Below, in pieces: positions 58,371 to 64,000 of a DNA stretch of 64,000 bases (positions are counted from its first letter, which is position 1; each line of letters begins with the position of its first letter). The position numbers were made by a program, and so were the translations under genes. Under the pieces are notes generated by a model. It made no database searches. It was not told where the DNA came from and worked only from the letters and a program-made list of their open reading frames with translations. The stretch is from Flavihumibacter stibioxidans (lineage in GTDB: Bacteria > Bacteroidota > Bacteroidia > Chitinophagales > Chitinophagaceae). The stretch spans positions 62,001-126,000 of the forward strand of contig NZ_MBUA01000027.1 of assembly GCF_014332695.1 (NCBI RefSeq), written 5' to 3'.

Positions 58371-59210
58371 ATGGCCATCCTCATAGCAGACAGCGGAGCA
58401 ACAAAGTGCGAGTGGTGTGTGGTAGACAAGGGAAAGATCAAAAAGACTGTGTTCACATTGGGCATCAGCCCTTATTTTTTTAGTGGTCAGCAGGTGGAAG
58501 ACCTGGTGAGGCGCGACCTTTATCCCGAAATCAGCCGTTACAAAATTGAAGCCATTTACTATTATGGTACCGGTTGCAAGAATCCGGCCAACCAGAAAAT
58601 GATCCGGAATGCCATCCGGAAAGTTTTTCCCTCCATTGAAGTGACGGTGGATAATGACCTGATGGGGGCCGCAAGGGCCGTCTGCCAGCATGAAAAAGGT
58701 ATCGCCTGTATCCTCGGAACCGGCAGTAATTCCTGTTATTTCAACGGGAAAAAGATTGCAAAAAACAGTCCGGGACTTGGTTATGTGCTGGGTGACGAGG
58801 GCAGTGGCGCCTATCTTGGTAAGAAAGTGATCCAGTATTACCTCTATAATACTTTCGATGAGGAACTCAGGTTCCGGTTCGAGGATAAATACAAGATGAA
58901 GGATGTAGATATCCTTGACAGTGTGTACAAACAACCCCTGCCAAACAGGTTCCTGGCCAGCTTCACCCTTTTCCTGGCAGAAAACAGGGGGCATTATATG
59001 ATTGAGAATATCATTGAGGACGGATTGAATGATTTCTTCTTCCAGCATGTCATCAAATACAATGAAAGCTGGAAATTACCCGTTCATTTCGTGGGCGGTG
59101 TGGCCTACGGATTCAGGGATGTGGTGATGGAACTTTGTTCTTCCTATGAACTTGAGCTGGGTACCATTCTTCAGCACCCCATGGAAGGTCTGATTGTTTA
59201 TCACAAATAA
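58371..59210 (+). CDS. BadF/BcrA-type amino-sugar kinase (GlcNAc/MurNAc kinase-like)
   Basis: Likely phosphorylates N-acetylglucosamine or N-acetylmuramic acid recovered from peptidoglycan. The 279-residue protein has an actin-like ATPase fold: ILIADSGATKCEWCVVDKG (phosphate 1), DNDLMGAARAVC (connect 1), CILGTGSNSCYFNG (phosphate 2), GYVLGDEGSGAYLGK, and VHFVGGVAYGFR (adenosine). The length fits the BadF group to which the MurNAc/GlcNAc kinase MurK belongs. The gene is followed two bases later by the murQ frame (18 bases by the preferred start), which strongly suggests the substrate MurNAc. Alternative: a glucosamine-type kinase. The start is a clear ATG at 58371. Confidence 0.87.
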   Translation: MAILIADSGATKCEWCVVDKGKIKKTVFTLGISPYFFSGQQVEDLVRRDLYPEISRYKIEAIYYYGTGCKNPANQKMIRNAIRKVFPSIEVTVDNDLMGAARAVCQHEKGIACILGTGSNSCYFNGKKIAKNSPGLGYVLGDEGSGAYLGKKVIQYYLYNTFDEELRFRFEDKYKMKDVDILDSVYKQPLPNRFLASFTLFLAENRGHYMIENIIEDGLNDFFFQHVIKYNESWKLPVHFVGGVAYGFRDVVMELCSSYELELGTILQHPMEGLIVYHK

Positions 59211-59227
59211 ATATGTGTAATTCTTAT

Positions 59228-60043
59228 ATGTCGGATTTTGTAAAAGTCACAGAACAGGATAGCCGCTATCGCCACCTCGATAAGATGACTGTAGGAGAAA
59301 TACTCACCAATATCAATAGGGAAGACAGGGAAGTGCCACTAGCTGTGGAAAAAGCGATTCCCCAGATTGAAAAGCTGGTTGCTGTAATTACTGATAATAT
59401 GCTGGCTGGGGGGCGATTGTTCTACATGGGCGCAGGTACCAGCGGAAGGCTTGGCATCCTGGATGCCAGTGAAATTCCCCCGACTTATGGCATGCCCTAC
59501 GGACTGGTGATCGGCCTGATTGCCGGCGGCGAAGAAGCCATCCAGAAAGCTGTTGAAAATGCCGAGGACAGCCTGGAGCAGGGCTGGGCCGATCTGCAGA
59601 AGCATTTTGTAAATGAAAAAGACGTGGTCATTGGCATCGCTGCCAGCGGAACCACTCCCTACGTAATAGGGGCCCTGAAAAAATGCCGGGAAAACGGTAT
59701 CACCACGGGAACCATTTCCTGTAACCCGAATTCCCCGATCAGCCAGCACGCGGATTTTCCCATAGAAGTGGTGGTAGGTCCGGAGTTTGTAACCGGCAGC
59801 ACCAGGATGAAAAGCGGAACTGCCCAGAAACTCGTGTTGAATATGATCTCCACTGCGGTGATGATCCAGATCGGCAGGGTGGAAGATAATAAGATGGTCA
59901 ATATGCAGTTGAGCAATGAGAAGTTGGTGGACCGAGGCACCAATATGGTGATGAAACAACTGAATATGGATGATTACGATAAGGCCCGCGCACTGCTGCT
60001 GAAATGGGGCAGCGTGAAAAAAGCGGTTGAATCGGTTCAATAG
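59228..60043 (+). CDS. murQ: N-acetylmuramic acid 6-phosphate etherase
   Basis: Cleaves the D-lactyl ether of MurNAc-6-phosphate, giving GlcNAc-6-phosphate and D-lactate, in wall recycling. The 271-residue SIS-domain protein has KVTEQDSRYRHLDKMTVGEI, GAGTSGRLGILDASE (phosphate-binding loop), GIAASGTTPYVIGAL and STRMKSGTAQKLVLNM, all conserved in MurQ. The ATG at 59228 fits homologues; an earlier ATG at 59213 adds five residues. It is coupled to the kinase gene upstream. D-lactate released here could feed the D-lactate-type dehydrogenase at the other end of the window. Confidence 0.95.
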   Translation: MSDFVKVTEQDSRYRHLDKMTVGEILTNINREDREVPLAVEKAIPQIEKLVAVITDNMLAGGRLFYMGAGTSGRLGILDASEIPPTYGMPYGLVIGLIAGGEEAIQKAVENAEDSLEQGWADLQKHFVNEKDVVIGIAASGTTPYVIGALKKCRENGITTGTISCNPNSPISQHADFPIEVVVGPEFVTGSTRMKSGTAQKLVLNMISTAVMIQIGRVEDNKMVNMQLSNEKLVDRGTNMVMKQLNMDDYDKARALLLKWGSVKKAVESVQ

Positions 60044-60104
60044 ATTAACCAGCCAATAACAATTGAAGTCAGTAAATTGCCGTCAAGGTAATGAGGAACT
60101 GATT

Positions 60105-60668
60105 ATGCATGAAATTGAACCCTTTTATAACTGGCGTCACATCTATGTGAGCGAAGAGGATGAACGGTCACCTTTTTACGGACGCGTTTATTCCGAGTTT
60201 GAATTTTCACAAACAATCTACAATTATTATATCCACCCGCAATGGGATGAATTCGGGTCGCGAACGCTTTATCTGAAGGTTATCATGGCCGACTATGAAG
60301 AAGGATATGCTGTCATAGAATTACTGGGTGAATGGAACGATGCCATTGAAAATGATATCATGAACCTGAAGCGGGAAGTGATTGATAAATTTCAGCATGA
60401 AGGGATCCATAAATTCATCATCAGCGCCGAGAATGTATTGAACTATCATAGTGGCGACCGCGATTATTACGAGGAATGGTATGAAGAAATGATGGATGAA
60501 AACGGTTGGGTGGTAATGTTGAATATGCCTGAACAGACCCAGTACGACTTCAGGAAAGCTAAATTGCAGCGTTATATTGAACTCGTTGAACTCAGCAACT
60601 GGCGTACGTTCAGGCCGTTTCACCTGTTCCGGAAATTTGATGATGAACAGTTGAAACGCTTGTCCTGA
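60105..60668 (+). CDS. Conserved hypothetical protein
   Basis: A 187-residue acidic soluble protein without signal or membrane helix. It opens HEIEPFYNWRHIYVSEEDERSPFYG and has unusually many aromatic and acidic residues, including YNYYIHPQWDEFGSRTLYLK and a DYYEEWYEEMMDENGW cluster. I recognise it as a conserved Bacteroidota family without a name; no catalytic motif is visible. The frame extends to a TTG at 60063, but the ATG at 60105 is preferred. It starts 61 bases after murQ and may share its transcript. Nothing links it to wall recycling beyond position. Confidence 0.72.
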   Translation: MHEIEPFYNWRHIYVSEEDERSPFYGRVYSEFEFSQTIYNYYIHPQWDEFGSRTLYLKVIMADYEEGYAVIELLGEWNDAIENDIMNLKREVIDKFQHEGIHKFIISAENVLNYHSGDRDYYEEWYEEMMDENGWVVMLNMPEQTQYDFRKAKLQRYIELVELSNWRTFRPFHLFRKFDDEQLKRLS

Positions 60669-60751
60669 CTGCATATAAACTAACATTCGTAAGGAAAAAA
60701 CATTTTTCTGGTATGTATTCATTAGTTATTTTTACTTCATGATTCAAGCAA

Positions 60752-60820
60752 ATGCTTTTGGCCGATTTTATTTTTACTTCTACTTTTTTACAGGCAGAAG
60801 GCCGGCGATGCTTTGTGTAA
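60752..60820 (+). CDS. Putative Phe-containing leader peptide of the aromatic operon
   Basis: A 22-codon frame (MLLADFIFTSTFLQAEGRRCFV, read in parts) with Phe at codons 6, 8, 12 and 21 lies 35 bases ahead of a strong hairpin that precedes the prephenate dehydratase gene. After the Phe codons the sequence GCCGG (60801-60805) can pair with CCGGC (60862-60866), the 5' arm of the hairpin. This is the geometry of ribosome-mediated attenuation: stalling at Phe codons would leave GCCGG free and block the terminator. The alternative pairing is short (5 bp), so this remains a proposal. Confidence 0.4.
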   Translation: MLLADFIFTSTFLQAEGRRCFV

Positions 60821-60854
60821 GATCAACCAACTAAGATCATTTAAACCAAACATA

Positions 60855-60890
60855 AAGAGTCCCGGCAAAAAGCCGGGACTCTTGTATTTT
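60855..60890 (+). terminator. Terminator-like hairpin directly before pheA (possible attenuator)
   Basis: AAGAGTCCCGGC (60855-60866) and GCCGGGACTCTT (60872-60883) form a perfect 12-bp stem with an AAAAA loop. GTATTTT follows, then the ATG of prephenate dehydratase seven bases after the stem. A terminator so close to a start codon must be conditional, or must end the upstream transcript while a promoter inside the leader serves pheA; the start codon may also be sequestered. Confidence 0.7.
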
Positions 60891-61721
60891 ATGCCAACAA
60901 GAGTATCCATACAAGGTTATGAAGGAAGCTTCCACCAGGTAGCAGCACAGCAATTCTTCGGTAAGGATGTGGAAGTGATTCCCTGCGATACCTTTCGCGA
61001 GGTAGTGAAGATCGCAGCCAATAAAAAAGAAAGCGACGGTGGTGTAATGGCCATCGAAAATTCCATTGCCGGCAGCATCCTTCCCAATTACAACCTCCTG
61101 CAGAAAAGCAACCTTAAAGTGGTGGGAGAAGTGTACCTGCAGATCAAACAAAACCTGCTGGTGAACCCCGGTGTGAAACTGGAAGATATCCGCGAAGTTC
61201 ATTCCCATCCCATGGCTATTTTACAGTGTATCGATTTCCTGGAGAAGTACGACTGGAAACTGGTAGAAACAGAGGATACCGCACTCAGCGCCAAACATAT
61301 TCACCAGAAGCGCCATAAGCATGCTGCTGCCATCGCCAGCAAACTTGCTGCGGAACTGTTCGAGCTGGAGGTGCTGGTTCCCAATATCCATACCATGAAA
61401 AACAACTATACCCGCTTTCTGATTTTGCAGCGGGCAGATATGGCAGCACCCGTGGAAGGAGCCGACAAAGCATCGGTTAATTTCCATACCGACCACTCCC
61501 GCGGAAGCCTGGCCAGGGTGCTGACAAGGATTGCCGAGGGGGGGATTAACCTCAGCAAACTCCAGAGTTTCCCCATTCCGGGCAGTGACTGGGAATACAG
61601 TTTCCATGCCGATATGGAATTTGACACGATCGGCCAGTTTAATAAAATTATCGAAGAGATCAGGCCATTAACCGCGTCACTGCAGGTTTACGGAATCTAT
61701 AAAAACGGAAGAAAAGCATGA
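60891..61721 (+). CDS. pheA: Prephenate dehydratase
   Basis: Converts prephenate to phenylpyruvate for phenylalanine synthesis. The 276-residue protein begins with the catalytic domain (VSIQGYEGSFHQVAAQQFF, then GVMAIENSIAGSILPNYNLL with the Asn-Ser residues, VHSHPMAILQC). The Thr-Arg-Phe motif is in NNYTRFLIL. A C-terminal ACT domain (about 190-270: SLARVLTRIAEGGINLSKLQSFP) should bind phenylalanine for feedback control. There is no chorismate mutase domain. The frame opens further upstream, but the ATG at 60891 begins the domain. Its stop overlaps the aminotransferase start (ATGA). Confidence 0.95.
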   Translation: MPTRVSIQGYEGSFHQVAAQQFFGKDVEVIPCDTFREVVKIAANKKESDGGVMAIENSIAGSILPNYNLLQKSNLKVVGEVYLQIKQNLLVNPGVKLEDIREVHSHPMAILQCIDFLEKYDWKLVETEDTALSAKHIHQKRHKHAAAIASKLAAELFELEVLVPNIHTMKNNYTRFLILQRADMAAPVEGADKASVNFHTDHSRGSLARVLTRIAEGGINLSKLQSFPIPGSDWEYSFHADMEFDTIGQFNKIIEEIRPLTASLQVYGIYKNGRKA

Positions 61722-62896
61722 ACATCCAAACAGCAAAAAGACTGAACGGAATCGGTGAATATTATTTCTCCCAGAAATTGCGGGAGATTGATTCGCTGAA
61801 CAAAGCAGGAAAAGCAATCATCAACCTGGGTATCGGCAGCCCCGACCTGCCCCCGCATCCCGATGTGATCAGGGTTTTGCAGGAAGAATCTGCCAAACCA
61901 AACGTGCACGCCTACCAGAGTTACAAAGGTTCTCCCATTTTACGCGGGGCCATGTCAGGATGGTATAAAACCTGGTATGGAGTTGAACTGGATCCTGAAA
62001 CAGAGATCCTGCCGCTGATCGGAAGCAAGGAAGGCATCATGCATATCTGTATGACCTATTTAAATGAAGGCGATGAGGTGTTGATTCCCAATCCGGGTTA
62101 CCCTACCTACAGCAGTGCGGTGAAACTTGCAGGAGGTGTGGCTGTTCCCTACGAAATGGTGGAATCACTGAACTGGGAGCCTGACCTGGAAGCCATTGCC
62201 GCATCCGACCTCTCGAAGGTGAAACTGATGTGGGTAAACTATCCGCATATGCCAACAGGGCAGCAACCTTCGGCTGATTTTTTTAAGAGGCTGATCGCCT
62301 TTGCACAACAGCATAATATCCTGGTATGTCACGACAACCCATACAGCTTCATCCTCAACGACAAGCCCATGAGCCTTTTGTCTGTTCCCGGCGCAAAGGA
62401 AGTGGTCATCGAACTGAACTCCCTCAGCAAGAGCCAGAACATGGCAGGCTGGCGGGTTGGTATGATGGCCGGGGCCAGGGAAAGGATCGATGAAGTGATC
62501 CGGTTCAAGAGCAATATGGACAGCGGTATGTTCCTGCCCCTGCAGCTGGCAGCCGCCAAAGCGCTGACCCTTGGCAAGGACTGGTACGACAGCGTGAATG
62601 CCGTGTATGCCAAACGGAGGGAACTGGTATTCGAATTGCTCGACCTGCTGAATTGCCAATACAACCGCGGGCAGGTAGGCATGTTTGTATGGGCGAAAAT
62701 CTCACCAGCTTACGCCGATGGTTATGCGCTGAGTGACGAGGTATTGTACCACGCAAATGTTTTCATCACCCCGGGTGGCATTTTCGGTTCTGCGGGTAAT
62801 GGGTTCATCAGGGTAAGTTTATGCAGTCCGGAAGAAAAATTACAACAGGCAATGGAAAGGATCAGGGCCTCCCTGCCTGTTGCAGTAAATAGTTAA
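61718..62896 (+). CDS. Aromatic/aspartate-type aminotransferase (class I PLP)
   Basis: A 392-residue PLP enzyme that probably aminates phenylpyruvate and hydroxyphenylpyruvate, the last step of Phe/Tyr synthesis. Typical class I features are GIGSPDLPPHPDVI, the block GSKEGIMHICMTYLNEGDEVLIPNPGYPTY, in pieces, the NYPHMPTGQ loop, HDNPYSFI, and the PLP lysine in SLSKSQNMAGWRVG. The C-terminal FGSAGNGFIRVSL binds the substrate carboxylate with its Arg. The specificity is inferred from the operon: it sits between pheA and tyrA, coupled to the first by ATGA. Confidence 0.9.
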   Translation: MNIQTAKRLNGIGEYYFSQKLREIDSLNKAGKAIINLGIGSPDLPPHPDVIRVLQEESAKPNVHAYQSYKGSPILRGAMSGWYKTWYGVELDPETEILPLIGSKEGIMHICMTYLNEGDEVLIPNPGYPTYSSAVKLAGGVAVPYEMVESLNWEPDLEAIAASDLSKVKLMWVNYPHMPTGQQPSADFFKRLIAFAQQHNILVCHDNPYSFILNDKPMSLLSVPGAKEVVIELNSLSKSQNMAGWRVGMMAGARERIDEVIRFKSNMDSGMFLPLQLAAAKALTLGKDWYDSVNAVYAKRRELVFELLDLLNCQYNRGQVGMFVWAKISPAYADGYALSDEVLYHANVFITPGGIFGSAGNGFIRVSLCSPEEKLQQAMERIRASLPVAVNS

Positions 62897-62915
62897 CGTT
62901 AAGCAGATTTAATCA

Positions 62916-63764
62916 ATGGAAAGGAAAAAAATAGCGATCGTAGGTGTGGGTCTGATAGGCGGTTCACTGGCGCTGCAACTCAATGAAAAGGGGCTTGCGG
63001 CGCGCATTGTAGGCGTAGAAGCCAATCCGGAGCATGCTGCCCGTGCCATGGAACTGGGATTGGTGGATGAAATGCTGCCGTTGGAAGAGGCCGTCGCCCA
63101 GAGTGAGGTCATCATCCTGGCCATCCCGGTAGACAAAATGATCACCATGCTTCCCGGTGTACTGGACAAGGTGACCAGCCAGATTGTACTTGATGCGGGT
63201 TCCACAAAGGAACAACTGGTAAATGCAGTGGCCGGCCACCCGAACAGAGGGCGGTATGTGGCTACCCACCCCATGTGGGGTACAGAATACAGCGGCCCGC
63301 AGGCTGCTGTCAGGCATGCATTTGAAAACAAGGCGGTGGTTATCTGCAATGCAGCGGAAAGCGATGAAGATGCAGTGGCATGGGTGATGCAGACTTACCG
63401 GAAGATCGGTATGCACCTGCTCGAAATGGATGCTGTTGCGCATGACCTGCATGCGGCCTATGTGAGTCATATCTCGCATATCACCTCCTTTGCCCTTGCC
63501 AATACCGTATTGGAAAAAGAACGCGAGGATGAAGCGATTTTTGAAATGGCGAGCGCCGGTTTTGAAAGTACGGTGCGACTGGCAAAAAGTAATGCAGCAA
63601 TGTGGGTGCCCATCTTCATGCAAAACCGTGAAAATGTGCTGGATGTTTTGAACGAACATATCAGCCAGCTTCGCAAATTCAAAAGTTGCCTGGAGAAAGA
63701 AAACTATGAATACCTCCACGAACTGATTGAGAACGCAAATAAAATCAGGCGGATACTTGGGTAA
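62916..63764 (+). CDS. tyrA: Prephenate dehydrogenase
   Basis: Oxidatively decarboxylates prephenate to hydroxyphenylpyruvate with NAD(P) for tyrosine synthesis. The 282-residue protein opens with the Rossmann motif IAIVGVGLIGGSLALQL. The catalytic His region is in THPMWGTEYSGPQAA and the binding helix in HDLHAAYVSHISHITSFALA; the C-terminal helical dimer domain shows GFESTVRLAKSNAAMWVPIFMQN. No ACT domain is present. It is the third gene of the aromatic operon, 19 bases after the aminotransferase. Confidence 0.94.
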   Translation: MERKKIAIVGVGLIGGSLALQLNEKGLAARIVGVEANPEHAARAMELGLVDEMLPLEEAVAQSEVIILAIPVDKMITMLPGVLDKVTSQIVLDAGSTKEQLVNAVAGHPNRGRYVATHPMWGTEYSGPQAAVRHAFENKAVVICNAAESDEDAVAWVMQTYRKIGMHLLEMDAVAHDLHAAYVSHISHITSFALANTVLEKEREDEAIFEMASAGFESTVRLAKSNAAMWVPIFMQNRENVLDVLNEHISQLRKFKSCLEKENYEYLHELIENANKIRRILG

Positions 63765-63850
63765 TCATTCACCCGACGGGTGAAATGCTGAACCTGGCAG
63801 AAAAAACATAAACAGTAAATAACATTTAACTTTATACAACAACAAGCAAC

Positions 63851-64000
63851 ATGCAAGCAACCGACAACAAAACAATGAAGCAAGTAACCCAGGAGGCATG
63901 GGCAAAACGCCCCCTGATCATTTCTGGTCCCTGTAGTGCAGAAACCGAAGAGCAGGTACTGGAAACAGCTCAGCGCCTCGCTAAAACAGGTAAAGTGGAT
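63851..64000 (+). CDS. DAHP synthase (probably fused to chorismate mutase), 3' partial
   Basis: Only the first 50 codons are in the window. KRPLIISGPCSAETEEQVLETA is, in pieces, the classic opening of the AroG/KDSA-type 3-deoxy-7-phosphoheptulonate synthase: the GPCSAE motif binds phosphoenolpyruvate. In Bacteroidota this enzyme is usually fused to a C-terminal chorismate mutase, which would supply the prephenate used by the three genes upstream; the fusion itself lies beyond the window. The ATG at 63851 is preceded by a short A-rich leader; a second Met at 63875 is an alternative start. Confidence 0.88.
   Translation, partial: MQATDNKTMKQVTQEAWAKRPLIISGPCSAETEEQVLETAQRLAKTGKVD

Noticed and set aside
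63768-63784. TTCACCC/GGGTGAA hairpin between tyrA and the DAHP synthase gene
   Set aside because: Seven-base stem without a T run and within a run of co-directed genes; could be a chance dyad or mild processing site, not listed as a terminator.
1-64000. CRISPR arrays, prophage, integrative elements, insertion sequences, tRNA or rRNA genes
   Set aside because: Scanning by eye found no regularly spaced repeats, recombinase motifs, terminal inverted repeats with transposase, or structured RNA segments; short RNAs could still have been missed.

Overview
The window looks like a chromosomal segment of a Bacteroidota bacterium, most likely of the Chitinophagaceae. This rests on protein families (DUF5777 barrel, DUF7009, DUF2891, GH109, SDR-type mannonate oxidoreductase, IGHMBP2-like helicase), Bacteroidota-type -7 boxes (TAnnTTTG) placed just before start codons, few Shine-Dalgarno sequences, and a moderate GC content. 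I see no rRNA, tRNA, CRISPR array, integrase, transposase or phage gene. Genes are densely packed and several convergent pairs are separated by only 3-13 bases.

Layout. 1-7.0 kb: the 3' part of a fused FAD/Fe-S D-lactate-type dehydrogenase, a DUF2891 protein, a lytic transglycosylase, an EamA exporter, and an overlapping HipA-like kinase/DUF3037 pair. 7.0-14.5 kb (minus): a directon of a YbbA/YbbP-like ABC system, an SF1 helicase and proB-proA. Divergent from it, 14.6-17.7 kb: a TesA-like SGNH esterase, a 94-residue protein, an MFS transporter and an orphan ABC ATPase with overlapping stops and starts. 17.8-24.8 kb: a secreted phosphatase, then a sugar-acid cluster combining an L-fucose oxidation arm (mutarotase, dehydrogenase, lactonase) with a D-glucuronate arm (uxaC, SDR uxuB, uxuA). 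24.8-36.2 kb: two secreted proteins, an amidohydrolase coupled to PBP1C, a divergent 1794-residue alpha-2-macroglobulin, and an NTF2-like protein. 36.3-39.1 kb: an acyl-CoA dehydrogenase-like flavoprotein, a c-type cytochrome lipoprotein and an NmrA-like protein.

39.1-42.6 kb (minus) is the best candidate for an undescribed system: a compact operon of two related cytochrome c lipoproteins, a membrane-anchored OB-fold protein, a YceI protein and a DUF5777 barrel, preceded by a small exported protein. 42.8-48.6 kb: an MBL-rhodanese fusion, a decayed esterase lacking its nucleophile region, an MsbA-like exporter, a secreted amidohydrolase and a second gene remnant. 48.7-52.2 kb: fdhD, DUF7009 and an FdhF/YdeP-type molybdoenzyme, ending in a perfect 52-bp palindrome. 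52.3-54.8 kb (minus): a GH109-type N-acetylgalactosaminidase with a NahK-like kinase. 54.8-58.3 kb: ECF sigma factor, probable anti-sigma factor, a small membrane protein and a CtpA-type protease. 58.4-60.7 kb: an amino-sugar kinase, MurQ and a hypothetical protein. 60.7-64 kb: an aromatic amino-acid operon (prephenate dehydratase, aminotransferase, prephenate dehydrogenase, DAHP synthase start) behind a putative Phe-codon leader peptide and a strong hairpin that look like an attenuator.

Two themes recur. One is cell-wall and glycan turnover (lytic transglycosylase, PBP1C, MurQ with kinase, GH109 with kinase, uronate/fucose use). The other is redox chemistry at the envelope (D-lactate-type oxidase, cytochrome cluster, molybdoenzyme, persulfide dioxygenase-like protein). 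All product names come from reading the translations; no database search was run.
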